The notes: generated from the letters alone by a model not told the origin. Counted from the stretch's first letter, positions 9,280-22,864 are shown. The stretch: 64,000 bases of DNA from Paraburkholderia sacchari (GCF_000785435.2 NZ_JTDB02000003.1:620001-684000); one strand, 5' to 3'. Program-made: numbers and translations.

Positions 9280-10109
9280 GAGTCCTTGTTGCGAGTAGGG
9301 GAGGGAGTGGTAGCCGCGGGCGCCAGGCCTGCAGCCAGCGCCGGTTTCTTGACCTTCACCTTGCCGACGAGGCGCATACCGCGTACGCGCTTGATGGCCG
9401 AAACCATATAGATGGCGCCGAAGATCGGCCACCAGCGGTCGCCGGCGGCCTCCATGAAGGTATAGCGCCCGAGCCAGTTCTCGGTGGCGAGCGGCGGACG
9501 ATAGCAGCCGAAGCGTCCGCGTTCAAGCTCGAAGCCGAGCAGCTTGATCCAGTCTTTCAGGCGCGTGAAGGCGATCAGGTCTTCGCGCGCGGGCAGGAAC
9601 GGGTGTCCCGTAAGTTTCGCCGCCGACTGTCGCGCACCCCACAGCGAGAGCGAATTGAAGCCGACGATCAGCAGTTGCCCTTCGGGCATCAGCACACGCT
9701 CGGCTTCGCGCAGCAGGCGGTGCGGGTTGCTCGTGAATTCGAGCGTGTGCGGCATCACGATGAGATCGACGCTCTGCGCCTCGAATGGCAGATCGAGGTG
9801 GTCGCACCAGACCGTGCTGCGCCCGTCCGGCGCATGGAGTGCGCCGGACGGCGCCAGGGCGGATAGCGGCTCCGCGCCCGGCACGGTGTATGGCGCGCTC
9901 GCGGCGCTGGCCGCGTCGAGCACGAGGCCCCGGCACGACATGCGGTTCTCGCGCAGGGCGTCGAGCTGTGGCAGGCCGAGCTGCAGCGCATGGTAGCCGA
10001 AGATGTTCGACACCACGCGGTCGAGCTGCTCCTGCTCCCAGCCCAGCACGTACCGGCCTGCGGGCGATTCGGTCCAGGCGGGCCAGTCTATAATCGTTCT
10101 GTCAGACAT
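9276..10109 (-). CDS. Class I SAM-dependent methyltransferase (YafS-like position)
   Basis: A 277-residue protein with the C-terminal half of a class I methyltransferase fold: [19 protein letters not shown] (motif II/post-II) and [21 protein letters not shown] (motif III). The usual glycine-rich SAM loop is not obvious; the equivalent stretch reads [14 protein letters not shown], so the loop is degenerate. The start at 10109 ([12 protein letters not shown]) is only 19 bases from the divergent gloB start. It occupies the place of yafS between gloB and rnhA in E. coli. Substrate unknown. Confidence 0.8.
   Translation of the reverse strand: MSDRTIIDWPAWTESPAGRYVLGWEQEQLDRVVSNIFGYHALQLGLPQLDALRENRMSCRGLVLDAASAASAPYTVPGAEPLSALAPSGALHAPDGRSTVWCDHLDLPFEAQSVDLIVMPHTLEFTSNPHRLLREAERVLMPEGQLLIVGFNSLSLWGARQSAAKLTGHPFLPAREDLIAFTRLKDWIKLLGFELERGRFGCYRPPLATENWLGRYTFMEAAGDRWWPIFGAIYMVSAIKRVRGMRLVGKVKVKKPALAAGLAPAATTPSPTRNKDS
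10089..10094 (+). promoter_or_regulatory. Candidate -10 box for gloB inside the methyltransferase coding region
   Basis: A perfect TATAAT lies 34 bases before the gloB ATG, within the first codons of the divergent methyltransferase. No convincing -35 element sits at 16-18 bases, so this is tentative. Confidence 0.4.
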
Positions 10110-10128
10110 GTGAAAAGTTCGCCGCCCC

Positions 10129-10974
10129 ATGAATAGTCCGCTTGAGCACGCATCCGTGCCGGCCGCCACGCTTGCCGCCAACTTCGAATACGTACCGGTT
10201 CCGGCTTTTGAAGATAACTACATCTGGGTCGTGTCGGACGGCTGTAATGCCGTTGCCGTCGATCCGGGCGACGCCGCGCCGGTTCGCGCGTATCTGGCGA
10301 AGCGAGGCTGGCGGCTTGTCGCTATTTTACTCACCCATCACCACAACGACCACGTCGGCGGGGTGGCCGACCTGCTTTCGGATGAGTGCGTGCCCGTGTA
10401 CGGCCCGGCTGGCGAGGCGCTTGGCCCGCTCGACAAGTTCGTCACGCGCGTGAAGGGCGGCGACGCGGTGCGTCTGGATGCGCCTGCGCTCGACTTCAAG
10501 GTGATGGACGTGCCGGGGCATACTCGTGGCCATATCGCTTATTTCCAGGCTGCGGACCCGTCGGGCAAGTCGCACCTGTTCTGCGGAGACACGCTGTTTG
10601 CCTGCGGCTGCGGGCGCCTCTTCGAAGGCACGCCCGCGCAGATGCTCGCGTCACTCGATTCGTTCGCGGCGCTGCCGGGCGGCACGGAAGTGCATTGCGC
10701 ACACGAGTACACGCTCTCGAATATCCGTTTCGCGCTCGCTTGCGATCCGGGCAACGCCGACCTGCGCGACTGGAGCCACCGGGCACATGCGTTGCGCGAG
10801 CGCGGTATTCCCACCTTGCCCACCACTATCGCGCACGAGCGTGCCGTCAACCCCTTTCTGCGATCCGGCGATCCGGCCGTTCAGGCAGCGCTTGCCGAGG
10901 CGCTGCACGAAACGGTGACGGACCGGCTGGCCGCGTTCGCGCTGATGCGCGAATGGAAGAATCGGTTCCGCTGA
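10129..10974 (+). CDS. gloB: Hydroxyacylglutathione hydrolase (glyoxalase II)
   Basis: Hydrolyses S-D-lactoylglutathione to D-lactate and glutathione, finishing methylglyoxal detoxification. It is a metallo-beta-lactamase-fold protein of 281 residues. The dinuclear metal site [10 protein letters not shown] lies near residue 67, followed by the conserved [12 protein letters not shown] and [18 protein letters not shown]. The C-terminal [14 protein letters not shown] and the ending [11 protein letters not shown] are typical of GloB. The N-terminus is some 15-20 residues longer than most homologues, so a later start is possible. It is divergent from the methyltransferase-rnhA-dnaQ unit. Confidence 0.93.
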   Translation: MNSPLEHASVPAATLAANFEYVPVPAFEDNYIWVVSDGCNAVAVDPGDAAPVRAYLAKRGWRLVAILLTHHHNDHVGGVADLLSDECVPVYGPAGEALGPLDKFVTRVKGGDAVRLDAPALDFKVMDVPGHTRGHIAYFQAADPSGKSHLFCGDTLFACGCGRLFEGTPAQMLASLDSFAALPGGTEVHCAHEYTLSNIRFALACDPGNADLRDWSHRAHALRERGIPTLPTTIAHERAVNPFLRSGDPAVQAALAEALHETVTDRLAAFALMREWKNRFR

Positions 10975-11063
10975 CCCAACGGGCCGCGCGGGCATTCTCA
11001 TCCCAAAAGTATGGAACATCGTGCAAGCTGCGGATTTTCTTGGGATTTCTCCAATTATTCCGA

Positions 11064-11092
11064 TTGACGGAAACGTGTGCGTTCCGTACTAT
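11064..11092 (+). promoter_or_regulatory. Sigma-70 promoter of mltD
   Basis: TTGACG (11064-11069), a 17-base spacer and TACTAT (11087-11092). Transcription would start near 11099, giving a leader of about 30 bases before mltD. Confidence 0.7.
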
Positions 11093-11128
11093 CGGCTGCA
11101 AATTCCCGCCATTAGCAAGTAGACGTTC

Positions 11129-12772
11129 ATGCGATTTATCCTAAGCGCGCTGCTGGTCCTGATGCTCGCAGCCTGTGCGAGCGGGGGGCCGACTGCGAAC
11201 TCGCTTTCCCCAGCCGATCCCCAGGCGCGTGCCGACGCCATCCGCAAGACCTCCGCAGCCAAAGAAACGATCAACGTCGACAAAGGTTCGGTCGACCAGC
11301 TCACGAGCCCCGACGCTGACCTGTGGGCGCGCATTCGCCGCGGCTTCCAGATGCCCGACCTGCAGAGCGACCTGGTCGACATGAACGCCCAGTGGTATGC
11401 GCAGCGCCCCGACTACGTCGCGCGCATGACCGAGCGTTCGCAGAAATATCTCTACCACATCGTCGAGGAGCTCGAGGCCCGCCACATGCCGACCGAGCTC
11501 GCGCTGCTGCCGTTTATCGAATCCGCGTATAACCCGCAGGCGCTTTCCGTCGCGAAGGCGGCGGGCATGTGGCAGTTCGTGCCCGGCACGGGCCGCACCT
11601 ACAACCTGAAGCAGAACATGTGGCAGGACGAGCGCCGCGACGTGCTCGCTTCCACCAGCGCGGCGCTCGACTACCTCACGCGCCTGCACGACATGTTCGG
11701 CGACTGGTATCTCGCGCTCGCAGCCTACAACTGGGGCGAGGGCAACGTGCAGCGCGCCATCGCGCGCAACCAGGCTGCCGGTCTGCCGACCGACTACGCG
11801 AGCCTGCGCATGCCCAATGAGACGCGCAACTATGTGCCCAAGCTGCAGGCGGTCAAGAACATCGTGATGAACCCGCAGCAATACGGGCTGGTGCTGCAGT
11901 CCATCCCCAACCACCCGTACTTCGTCACGGTCACCACGTCGCACGACATCGACGTGGACGTCGCGGCCAAGCTTGCGAATATGACGCCTGACGAGTTCCG
12001 CTCGCTCAATCCGTCGTTCAAGAAGCCGATCATTCTTGGATCGAGCGATCCGCAGATCCTGTTGCCGTTCGATAACGCCGCCGCCTTCGAGCGCAACCTG
12101 AAGTCGTACTCGGGTCAGCTTTCGTCCTGGACCACCTACACGACCGATTCGCGCGCCACGCCAGCGGCCATTGCGCAGAAGATCGGCGTGGATGCCGATA
12201 CGCTCATGTCGGTCAACAAGATTCCGGCGGGCATGCGCCTGAAGGCTGGTTCGACGCTCGTGGTGCCGCGCACCGACGACGGCGACGACGAGGACATCAG
12301 CGCCGATGTGGCCGAAAGCGCCGTGCTGGCCATGGAGCCGGATGTGCCCGACACGCGCAAGATGCTCATCCGCGTGCGCCGCAAGCAGTCGATGGAAGCG
12401 GTGGCGGGACGCTATGGCGTCTCGGTCGGCCAGCTCAAGGCCTGGAACAAGACGCACCGCGACGCAGTGAGCCCCGGTCAGGTGCTCGTGCTGCACGTCC
12501 CGGTCGGCAAGGCGATGCCGAGCGAGCCGGGCCCGGAGCGTCTGGCGACGAATGTTTCCGGCGGTGGCGTGCAGCGCATCGGGACCCGGGTTGCAGACAC
12601 AGGTTCCAAGTCGCGCTACGATAAGAAGCACGGTCGCGCGCACACCGAGGTCGTCAAGGTTTCCGAGCCGGTCAAGGGAAAGGCTTCGGGCGCCGCGCCC
12701 ACCAAGGCGTCGAAGGGTACGGCGAGCCGCCCGAAGGCCGGAGCCCAAACGCAGAAGCAAAAATCCAAATAG
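11129..12772 (+). CDS. mltD: Membrane-bound lytic murein transglycosylase D with LysM repeats
   Basis: Cleaves the glycan strand of peptidoglycan to 1,6-anhydromuropeptides at the outer membrane. Of 547 residues, the first 16 form a lipoprotein signal ending in the lipobox LMLAAC. The SLT domain (about 95-220) has the catalytic Glu in LPFIESAYNP and the signature AAGMWQFVPGTGR, followed by LAAYNWGEGNV. Two LysM-like modules follow (around residues 332-387 and 411-455: IAQKIGVDADTLMSVNKIP and VAGRYGVSVGQLKAWNKTH). The tail is Lys/Ala-rich. It is a single gene with its own promoter and a downstream hairpin. Confidence 0.94.
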   Translation: MRFILSALLVLMLAACASGGPTANSLSPADPQARADAIRKTSAAKETINVDKGSVDQLTSPDADLWARIRRGFQMPDLQSDLVDMNAQWYAQRPDYVARMTERSQKYLYHIVEELEARHMPTELALLPFIESAYNPQALSVAKAAGMWQFVPGTGRTYNLKQNMWQDERRDVLASTSAALDYLTRLHDMFGDWYLALAAYNWGEGNVQRAIARNQAAGLPTDYASLRMPNETRNYVPKLQAVKNIVMNPQQYGLVLQSIPNHPYFVTVTTSHDIDVDVAAKLANMTPDEFRSLNPSFKKPIILGSSDPQILLPFDNAAAFERNLKSYSGQLSSWTTYTTDSRATPAAIAQKIGVDADTLMSVNKIPAGMRLKAGSTLVVPRTDDGDDEDISADVAESAVLAMEPDVPDTRKMLIRVRRKQSMEAVAGRYGVSVGQLKAWNKTHRDAVSPGQVLVLHVPVGKAMPSEPGPERLATNVSGGGVQRIGTRVADTGSKSRYDKKHGRAHTEVVKVSEPVKGKASGAAPTKASKGTASRPKAGAQTQKQKSK

Positions 12773-12853
12773 CGGCTGGCGAAGGATGCTCAATCGTGCA
12801 CTGCGGGGGCGGTGCACGGTATTTCGCTCCGATCACTTTTGCCAATTGGTGCT

Positions 12854-12890
12854 AGCGCCGTCGCCCTGCCGGGTGACGGCGCTTTCTTCA
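12854..12890 (+). terminator. Terminator after mltD
   Basis: AGCGCCGTC (12854-12862) pairs with GACGGCGCT (12875-12883), followed by TTCTTCATTT. Confidence 0.7.
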
Positions 12891-13371
12891 TTTGCGGGGA
12901 AAACGGTGCGACCGTAGCTTCGATCTGCTGCGAATGAACGGCGCTATCCTTGCTGAGCACTTCTCGACGGCTATAGTGGAAAGGGCGCTGTGCCAGCTTG
13001 CAGCGGCGCGACGCCCGACGAGCGTAATCCCGAAATTTGAAAGAAAGGGCGTTTTCGCGCTATAATTTCAAGGTTTGAGCTTATCAACCCGCACCCTAGC
13101 GCCTACCTCCCCCATTCGTTCATCCGCCGCCCGCGCTTTCCGTTTCTACTGGCTGGCTGCCGCCCGATCGAGCGTCACAAACGCACCTTCGCGGCCCGGC
13201 GCCCGACATACGGTCAAACACGGAAAAGTCGCGTAAGCAGACTGCGGAGCGAGCCGCGCGCGCGTCCTGGTCGCCATGATCGGGGTGCCGACGCCGCAGC
13301 CGTTCCCGGGTCGCAAGACACGCAACGTCGGATAACAGGTCGGCACAGGGTGCTCCCCCAAGGAGTCTCCC
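12891..13371 (+). promoter_or_regulatory. carA promoter and 300-base untranslated leader
   Basis: A near-consensus promoter TTGAAA (13037-13042), N18, TATAAT (13061-13066) gives a transcript start near 13073, about 300 bases before carA. Within the leader a 19-codon open frame (13276-13335, ATG to TAA) precedes the carA ribosome site by 25 bases. The carA start itself is decided by AAGGAG (13360-13365) before a GTG. No known riboswitch was recognised. Between 12891 and 13036 I see no gene. Confidence 0.6.
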
Positions 13372-14508
13372 GTGTTGCCGTCATTCTCTCCCGCTCTGCT
13401 CGCGCTCGCCGACGGCACGGTCTTTCGTGGTTACTCGATCGGCGCGCCGGGTCATACGATCGGTGAAGTCGTGTTCAACACGGCCATCACCGGTTATCAG
13501 GAAATCCTGACCGACCCGAGCTACGCTCGCCAGATCGTCACCCTCACGTATCCGCATATCGGCAACGTCGGCGTCAACGCCGAAGATGTCGAAGCCACGA
13601 AAGTCCATGCCGCCGGTCTGATCATCCGCGACCTGCCCGCGCTCGCCTCGAACTTCCGCATGGAGCGTACGCTCGGCGACTATCTGAAGGACGAAGGCGT
13701 GGTGGCGATCGCCGGCATCGACACGCGCAAGCTCACGCGTATCCTGCGCGAAAAGGGCGCGCAGAACGGCGCTATCCTCGCGGGTTCCGACGACGAAGCC
13801 AAGGCCATCGAACTCGCGCGCTCGTTCCCGGGCCTCGCGGGTATGGACCTCGCGAAGGTCGTCTCGACCGAAAAGCCGTATGAGTGGACGACCACCGAGT
13901 GGCGTCTGGGCGAAGGCTACCGCACGCAGTCGGCACCGAAATACAAGGTCGTGGCGTTCGACTTCGGCGTGAAGCAGAACATCCTGCGCATGCTGGCCGA
14001 GCGCGGCTGCCATGTCACGGTGCTGCCGGCGCAGGCCAGCGCGGCCGACGCGCTCGCGCTCAACCCGGACGGCGTGTTCCTCTCGAACGGCCCCGGCGAT
14101 CCGGAGCCGTGCGACTACGCGATCAAGGCCACCCAGGAATTCATCGCGCGCGGCATCCCGACCTTTGGCATTTGTCTTGGCCACCAGATCATGGGTCTCG
14201 CGCTCGGTGCGAAGACCATCAAGATGAAGACCGGCCACCACGGCGCGAATCATCCGGTGAAGGATCTCGGCGATGGCCGCGTCGTCATCACGTCGCAGAA
14301 CCACGGCTTCGCGGTGGACGCCGACACGCTGCCGGCGAACACGCGCGTCACGCACGTCTCGCTCTTCGACGGCACGCTGCAAGGCTTCGAACTCACCGAC
14401 AAGCCCGCGTTCTGCTTCCAAGGGCACCCGGAAGCGTCGCCCGGTCCGCATGACATCGGCTATCTGTTCGACCGCTTCACCGCGCTGATGGACAAGGCGA
14501 AGGCGTAA
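13372..14508 (+). CDS. carA: Carbamoyl-phosphate synthase, small (glutaminase) subunit
   Basis: Hydrolyses glutamine and passes ammonia to CarB for carbamoyl phosphate, the precursor of arginine and pyrimidines. The 378-residue protein starts at GTG with AAGGAG six bases upstream. The N-terminal CPSase domain ([33 protein letters not shown]) is followed by the class I amidotransferase domain. That domain has the nucleophile Cys in [11 protein letters not shown] (near 267) and the His/Glu pair in [11 protein letters not shown] (near 353). carB follows after 140 bases without a visible gene or terminator. Confidence 0.98.
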   Translation: MLPSFSPALLALADGTVFRGYSIGAPGHTIGEVVFNTAITGYQEILTDPSYARQIVTLTYPHIGNVGVNAEDVEATKVHAAGLIIRDLPALASNFRMERTLGDYLKDEGVVAIAGIDTRKLTRILREKGAQNGAILAGSDDEAKAIELARSFPGLAGMDLAKVVSTEKPYEWTTTEWRLGEGYRTQSAPKYKVVAFDFGVKQNILRMLAERGCHVTVLPAQASAADALALNPDGVFLSNGPGDPEPCDYAIKATQEFIARGIPTFGICLGHQIMGLALGAKTIKMKTGHHGANHPVKDLGDGRVVITSQNHGFAVDADTLPANTRVTHVSLFDGTLQGFELTDKPAFCFQGHPEASPGPHDIGYLFDRFTALMDKAKA

Positions 14509-14648
14509 GCGTCCATCGAGCGAGCCAGCAGGAACGAGCAGAGCAGGGGTGCGCAGCGAGCCGGAGCCAAAACGGCCCACGCGCGTACCCGGCGGCGAGC
14601 AGCAAGCCGCAAGACGTAAAAGACACAGGAATATTTAGCGAGAGCGTT

Positions 14649-17903
<3,255 letters not shown>

Positions 17904-18123
17904 GGCTTCGATTGTCTGTCTAATAGTAAATAAGGCAGACAACAGGCTGAATACCAGGCTGAATGTGCCGCGGTTAAGCGGCGTCCCAACAGGGTTTTCC
18001 AGGCTGCGCCAGTGCGCGCCGCCACCCTTGCGGGATGCACTTGACCGCGGTGATTTTTTTTATGGCCGCAACGATTGTTGGTGCGGCATCAATACAGCCC
18101 CAAGTGGCTGAACGAGTTGTTTT
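17904..18123. other. Gap between carB and greA
   Basis: 220 bases without a gene. It contains a short direct repeat (AGGCTGAAT twice around 17945-17965) and a GC-rich hairpin at about 18064-18085 (GCCGCA with TGCGGC) preceded by a run of T. It presumably holds the greA promoter, but no confident -35/-10 pair was found. Confidence 0.4.
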
Positions 18124-18600
18124 ATGAGCACGATTCCCTTGACCAAGCGCGGTGCAGACCAGCTTCGCGGAGAACTGCAGCGCCTGAAATCCGTCGAGCG
18201 TCCGGCGGTCATCAATGCGATCGCCGAAGCGCGCGCGCAGGGTGATCTGTCGGAAAACGCGGAATACGACGCCGCGAAGGAAAAGCAGGGCTTTATCGAA
18301 GGCCGCATCGCGGAAATCGAATCGAAGCTGGCGGCTGCGCAGATCATCGACCCGGCGTCGCTCGAAGCCGATGGTCGCGTGGTGTTCGGCTCGACCATCG
18401 ACCTCGAGGACCTCGACTCGGGCAAGACGGTCACTTATCAGATCGTCGGCGACGACGAAGCCGATCTCGAGCACGGCCTGATCTCCGTGAGCTCGCCTAT
18501 CGCACGCGCGCTGATCGGCAAATTCGAAGGCGATGTTGCCGAAGTGCAGGCCCCCAGCGGCGTGCGCGAGTACGAAATCATCGACGTCCGCTATATCTGA
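18124..18600 (+). CDS. greA: Transcription elongation factor GreA
   Basis: Rescues backtracked RNA polymerase by stimulating cleavage of the 3' end of the nascent RNA. At 158 residues it has the exact family length. The N-terminal antiparallel coiled coil starts [22 protein letters not shown]. Its tip has the acidic pair in [14 protein letters not shown], the Asp-Glu that enters the polymerase channel. The C-terminal FKBP-like domain includes [30 protein letters not shown]. It stands near yhbY-rlmE-ftsH-folP-glmM as in E. coli. Confidence 0.97.
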   Translation: MSTIPLTKRGADQLRGELQRLKSVERPAVINAIAEARAQGDLSENAEYDAAKEKQGFIEGRIAEIESKLAAAQIIDPASLEADGRVVFGSTIDLEDLDSGKTVTYQIVGDDEADLEHGLISVSSPIARALIGKFEGDVAEVQAPSGVREYEIIDVRYI

Positions 18601-18612
18601 CGTAGCGGGAAC

Positions 18613-19143
18613 GTGAATACCTCGGTGAATACATCGACGAATTCGGCTAACGGCCCGGCTTCGCCGCTCGTGGCGCACCGTGTGTTCGCGCTGCTGGCCA
18701 TGTTGTGGGTGGGCAGCCAGGTGACGATCGGTTATGCGGTTGCGCCCGTGTTGTTCACCTCGCTCGATCGCGCGATGGCGGGCTCGCTTGCCGCGCAGCT
18801 TTTTCGCATCGAGGGCATGGTGGGCGCCGTGAGCGGCGTGCTGCTGCTCGGGCTCGCGAATGTGCTGATCCGCCGGGGCGAAACCGGCTACCGGCGGTTG
18901 CGCTGGCTGCTGATCGGTATGCTGCTGTGCGTGCTGATCGGTTATTACGCGCTGCAGCCGTTCATGAACGCCATGCGCATGAATGCATTGCAGGCAGGCG
19001 TCGACATTGCGCATTCGGCCTGGGCGAGCCGCTTTGGCATGCTCCACGGCGTGTCGAGCGCGTTCTATCTGGTCCAGAGCGTGCTGGGCGCGTGGCTCGT
19101 CTGGCTGCTGCCGTCCGCGCGCGGTGCGCAGGCGCGGCGCTGA
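18613..19143 (+). CDS. DUF4149-type membrane protein
   Basis: Small inner-membrane protein of 176 residues with four hydrophobic segments (about 21-45, 60-80, 94-112 and 137-166). The pattern LLAMLWVGSQVTIGYAVAPVLFTSLDR and the late WASRFGMLHGVSSAFYLVQS match DUF4149, of unknown role. Translation is taken from a GTG at 18613, twelve bases after the greA stop, with GCGGGA as a weak ribosome site. It is probably co-transcribed with greA. Confidence 0.82.
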   Translation: MNTSVNTSTNSANGPASPLVAHRVFALLAMLWVGSQVTIGYAVAPVLFTSLDRAMAGSLAAQLFRIEGMVGAVSGVLLLGLANVLIRRGETGYRRLRWLLIGMLLCVLIGYYALQPFMNAMRMNALQAGVDIAHSAWASRFGMLHGVSSAFYLVQSVLGAWLVWLLPSARGAQARR

Positions 19144-19212
19144 GGCCGTTCAACGGCGCTCTCGGGGCGCTGCTCGCGCGATAGCTATTCAGGTACCCTC
19201 TGGTAAGAAGGT

Positions 19213-19239
19213 AAAAAAGCGCGGCATACTGGCCGCGCT
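19213..19239 (-). terminator. Terminator of yhbY
   Basis: AGCGCGGC pairs with GCCGCGCT around ATACTG, and on the minus strand a TTTTTTA run follows. It lies directly after the yhbY stop. Confidence 0.8.
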
Positions 19240-19243
19240 ATTC

Positions 19244-19786
19244 TTACTTCGAGCCTTGATGGGCTCGCTTCGAGCTGGTCTGGCGCTTCTTGGCGCGCTT
19301 GACGTTGCCGCCTTGGGTGACGCGCTCATTGCCCTTGACGACGACCTTTTGCGACTTCGGTTTGCGCATCGGGTTGTCCGAAGGCTTGACGACCTTCACG
19401 GTGCGAGGCGCGGCGTGCTTGCCGGCTTCGCGCGCGCTCGGCACGTCGCCCGCAGGGCGCTTGACGGTGCCGCGCGCGCCGGCGCGCACCATGGTGGTTT
19501 TCGGCTTGGCCGTCTCGGGCTTGTAGATCACGAGCAGCTTGCCGATGTGCTGGATGGGCGCCGAGTTCAGGCGGTCGCAGATTTCTTCGTAGATCGCGAT
19601 GCGCTCTTCGCGCTCGTCGCCGAACACGCGCACCTTGATGAGCTGGTGCGCGTCCAGGTGGACCTCGATTTCCTTGAGGACGGCGTCGGTCAATCCCTCG
19701 GCGCCGATGAGCACGACCGGTTTGAGCGCGTGAGCGGCGGAACGCAGTTCGGAACGCTGTTCGGCAGTAAGAGTGAGGGCGGGCAT
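19244..19786 (-). CDS. yhbY: CRM-domain RNA-binding protein YhbY
   Basis: A CRS1/YhbY (CRM) domain protein linked to 50S ribosomal subunit assembly. The first 95 residues hold the domain: LTAEQRSELRSAAHALKPVVLIGAEGLTDAV, then VHLDAHQLIKVRVFG and IGKLLVIYKPE. The E. coli protein ends there (about 97 residues). This one has an extra basic, Lys/Arg-rich tail of about 80 residues that is probably disordered and could bind RNA. It is divergent from rlmE, the same arrangement as in E. coli. Confidence 0.92.
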   Translation of the reverse strand: MPALTLTAEQRSELRSAAHALKPVVLIGAEGLTDAVLKEIEVHLDAHQLIKVRVFGDEREERIAIYEEICDRLNSAPIQHIGKLLVIYKPETAKPKTTMVRAGARGTVKRPAGDVPSAREAGKHAAPRTVKVVKPSDNPMRKPKSQKVVVKGNERVTQGGNVKRAKKRQTSSKRAHQGSK

Positions 19787-20052
19787 GGGATGTGGCAGAC
19801 TCGATTAAAATGACGGCGCCCGCCAGTCAGCGTGAAACACCGGCAGGACAGGCCACACAATGAGGGGCCGCCGGGCGGGGAGCGCGTCGAAACAATGGAA
19901 AAACCGTGGAGAACGGCGTGGCGCGGGCAGATGCCAGCGAGCGAGGCGGTGAGAACCACGCGCCTGCAAGCAGACGGGCCGCGACGACCGCACGAATTAA
20001 ACGCGTATTATCCGCTAAAAGCGCGACATCACGCAGCAAGAGTTCACCTTTA

Positions 20053-20715
20053 ATGGCAAAAAACCGCTTCAATCAGTCGTGGCTGCACGACCATATTAAC
20101 GATCCGTACGTGAAGATGGCGCAACGGGAGGGCTATCGCGCCCGCGCTGCGTACAAGCTCAAGGAAATCGACGAGCAGGACAAGCTGATCCGCCCGGGTA
20201 TGGTGATCGTCGATCTCGGCGCGGCGCCGGGCAGCTGGAGCCAGTACGTGCGCAACAAGCTCGTGCAGAGCTCGAAACGCGACGACCAGCGTCAGGGCGG
20301 GATCGACGGCACGATCATTGCGCTCGACATCTTGCCGATGGAACCCATCGCCGACGTGCAGTTTTTGCAGGGCGACTTCCGCGAGGACGCCGTGCTCGCA
20401 CAGCTGGAAGAAGCGGTGGGCGGCCGGCCGGTGGACCTTGTAATTTCCGACATGGCACCCAATCTGTCGGGAGTGGCGTCAGCAGACGCCGCGCGTATCG
20501 AACACGTATGCGATCTCGCGCTCGAATTTTCGCAGAATCATTTGAAATCTGATGGTGCCCTTTTAGTAAAATGCTTCCACGGCAGTGGTTACAGCCAGAT
20601 CGTCGAGAAGTTCAAGCATCAGTTCAAGGTCGTGGCCGCGCGCAAACCGAAGGCTTCGCGCGATAAATCGTCCGAAACGTTTATATTGGGCAAACATCTG
20701 AAGCGACCCCGCTAA
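20053..20715 (+). CDS. rlmE: 23S rRNA (uridine-2552-2'-O)-methyltransferase
   Basis: Methylates the ribose of U2552 in the 50S A-loop; also known as FtsJ/RrmJ. The start [20 protein letters not shown] is the usual one, giving 220 residues; the frame extends to 19906 but that part is not conserved. The SAM loop is [14 protein letters not shown]. The catalytic tetrad residues are recognisable: Lys in AAYKLKEID, Asp in [10 protein letters not shown], Lys in [10 protein letters not shown] and a Glu in SSETFILG. It is followed by ftsH, as in many proteobacteria. Confidence 0.96.
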   Translation: MAKNRFNQSWLHDHINDPYVKMAQREGYRARAAYKLKEIDEQDKLIRPGMVIVDLGAAPGSWSQYVRNKLVQSSKRDDQRQGGIDGTIIALDILPMEPIADVQFLQGDFREDAVLAQLEEAVGGRPVDLVISDMAPNLSGVASADAARIEHVCDLALEFSQNHLKSDGALLVKCFHGSGYSQIVEKFKHQFKVVAARKPKASRDKSSETFILGKHLKRPR

Positions 20716-20944
20716 TTGTTCAGGCAGCCGGGGTGGGTCAAAGATCGGCTCCAGTGCGCAACGCGTGTTGCAGGAACTGTGAAGATCGCCTCGAATCGGC
20801 TTCGAGACGCAGTCCCGACAAGGCGCTCAGGCTATTTCCGTCTTAGCGAAACGTTATGGCGAGCCCCTGCGTACTGGATTAGAATGCTTTGGTGGTGTCG
20901 CAAGGCAAATGTAGGCGCCCGTCTATGAGTGAAGGAGTGGTGCT

Positions 20945-22834
20945 TTGAACAACAACATGTTTTCGAAGGCAGCGGTGTGGCTGGTAATCGCACTGGTGCT
21001 GTTTACGGTGTTCAAGCAGTTCGACAAGCCCCGTGTCCAGGAAGGCGTTTCGTACTCGCAGTTCATGGACGACGCGAAGGCCGGCAAGGTCAAGAGCGTC
21101 GTGGTGCAGGGGCGGAACCTCACCGTCACTCCGGCCGACGGCCAGAAGTATCAGATCGTTTCCCCGGGAGACATCTGGATGGTCGGCGACCTGATGAAAT
21201 ACGGCGTGCAGGTGAGCGGCAAGGCTGACGAAGAGCCCAATGCGCTTGTTTCGGCGTTGTATTACCTTGGACCGACAATTCTGATCATCGTGTTCTGGTT
21301 CTACATGATGAGACAGATGCAGGGGGGCGGCAAAGGCGGTGCGTTTTCCTTTGGTAAATCGCGCGCCCGCTTGATCGACGAGAACAACAACGCGGTCAAC
21401 TTCTCCGACGTCGCGGGCTGCGACGAAGCCAAGGAAGAAGTGTCCGAACTCGTCGACTTCCTGCGCGATCCGCAAAAATTCCAGAAGCTGGGTGGGCGCA
21501 TCCCGCGCGGCGTGCTGCTGGTCGGCCCTCCGGGCACCGGTAAGACGCTGCTCGCGCGCGCCATCGCCGGCGAGGCGAAGGTGCCGTTCTTCAGCATCTC
21601 GGGCTCGGACTTCGTTGAAATGTTCGTCGGCGTGGGTGCGGCCCGCGTGCGCGACATGTTCGAACAGGCCAAGAAGCACGCGCCGTGTATCGTGTTCATC
21701 GACGAAATCGACGCGGTCGGCCGTCATCGCGGCGCCGGCATGGGCGGCGGCAACGACGAGCGCGAGCAGACGCTGAACCAGATGCTGGTTGAAATGGATG
21801 GCTTCGAGGCGAATTCGGGCGTCATCGTGATCGCGGCAACCAACCGTTCGGACGTGCTCGACAAGGCGCTGCTGCGTCCGGGCCGTTTCGACCGCCAGGT
21901 TTATGTCGGCCTGCCTGACATCCGCGGCCGCGAACAGATCATGAAGGTGCACCTGCGCAAGGTGCCGATCGCCAATGACGTCGACGCAGCGGTCATCGCG
22001 CGCGGCACGCCGGGCTTCTCGGGCGCCGACCTCGCGAACCTCGTGAACGAAGCGGCACTGTTTGCGGCGCGCCGCGGCAAGCGCATCGTCGAGATGCAGG
22101 ACTTCGAGGACGCCAAGGACAAGATCTTCATGGGTCCGGAGCGCAAGTCGGCGGTCATTCGCGAAGAGGCGAAGCGCGCGACGGCGTACCACGAGTCGGG
22201 TCACGCGGTCATTGCGAAGCTGCTGCCGAAGGCCGACCCGGTGCACAAGGTCACGATCATTCCGCGTGGCCGTGCCTTGGGCGTGACGTGGCAGTTGCCG
22301 GAGCACGACAACGAGACCTATTCGAAAGACTATCTGCTTGATCGTCTGGCCATCCTGTTCGGCGGCCGCGTGGCGGAAGAACTGTTCATGAACCTGATCA
22401 GCACGGGTGCCTCGGACGACTTTAACAAGGCCACCCAGACGGCCCGCGCGATGGTTACGCGCTTCGGCATGACCGACGCGCTTGGACCGATGGTCTACGC
22501 CGACGACGATAATGACGGCGGCGCGTTCGGCAAGGGTTTCACACGCGCGATCTCGGAAGCTACGCAGCAGAAGGTCGACGCGGAAATCCGCCGCGTGCTC
22601 GACGAGCAATACGGCCTCGCGAAGCGGCTGCTCGATGAGAACCGCGACAAGGTGGAAGCCATGACCGCCGCGTTGATGGAGTGGGAAACGATCGACGCCG
22701 ATCAGATCAACGACATCATGGCCGGACGTCCGCCGCGCTCGCCGAAGAACACCCCGTCGCCGGGTGATGCGCCTTCGTCGGGCGGCAGCACGGGCACTGA
22801 GGTCAAGCCCGGCAACGCCACCGCACCGGCCTGA
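20945..22834 (+). CDS. ftsH: ATP-dependent zinc metalloprotease FtsH
   Basis: Membrane-anchored AAA+ protease that degrades misfolded membrane proteins and regulators such as LpxC in E. coli. It has 629 residues from a TTG start ([20 protein letters not shown]). Transmembrane helices lie at about 5-23 and 101-120. Walker A is GPPGTGKT (near 196) and Walker [17 protein letters not shown], with the second region of homology at [20 protein letters not shown]. The zinc motif is HESGH (near 416). The tail is Pro/Ser/Gly-rich. A weak TTG start may limit its level. The operon continues to folP and glmM. Confidence 0.97.
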   Translation: MNNNMFSKAAVWLVIALVLFTVFKQFDKPRVQEGVSYSQFMDDAKAGKVKSVVVQGRNLTVTPADGQKYQIVSPGDIWMVGDLMKYGVQVSGKADEEPNALVSALYYLGPTILIIVFWFYMMRQMQGGGKGGAFSFGKSRARLIDENNNAVNFSDVAGCDEAKEEVSELVDFLRDPQKFQKLGGRIPRGVLLVGPPGTGKTLLARAIAGEAKVPFFSISGSDFVEMFVGVGAARVRDMFEQAKKHAPCIVFIDEIDAVGRHRGAGMGGGNDEREQTLNQMLVEMDGFEANSGVIVIAATNRSDVLDKALLRPGRFDRQVYVGLPDIRGREQIMKVHLRKVPIANDVDAAVIARGTPGFSGADLANLVNEAALFAARRGKRIVEMQDFEDAKDKIFMGPERKSAVIREEAKRATAYHESGHAVIAKLLPKADPVHKVTIIPRGRALGVTWQLPEHDNETYSKDYLLDRLAILFGGRVAEELFMNLISTGASDDFNKATQTARAMVTRFGMTDALGPMVYADDDNDGGAFGKGFTRAISEATQQKVDAEIRRVLDEQYGLAKRLLDENRDKVEAMTAALMEWETIDADQINDIMAGRPPRSPKNTPSPGDAPSSGGSTGTEVKPGNATAPA

Positions 22835-22864
22835 CCGGACACGGCGCCAAGTCGACTAAAGCTG

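Noticed and set aside
13073..13371. Riboswitch in the carA leader
   Set aside because: No known riboswitch core was recognised; only the long leader and the short frame are reported.
17940..17970. Short direct repeat AGGCTGAAT after carB
   Set aside because: Two copies of nine bases only; likely chance.
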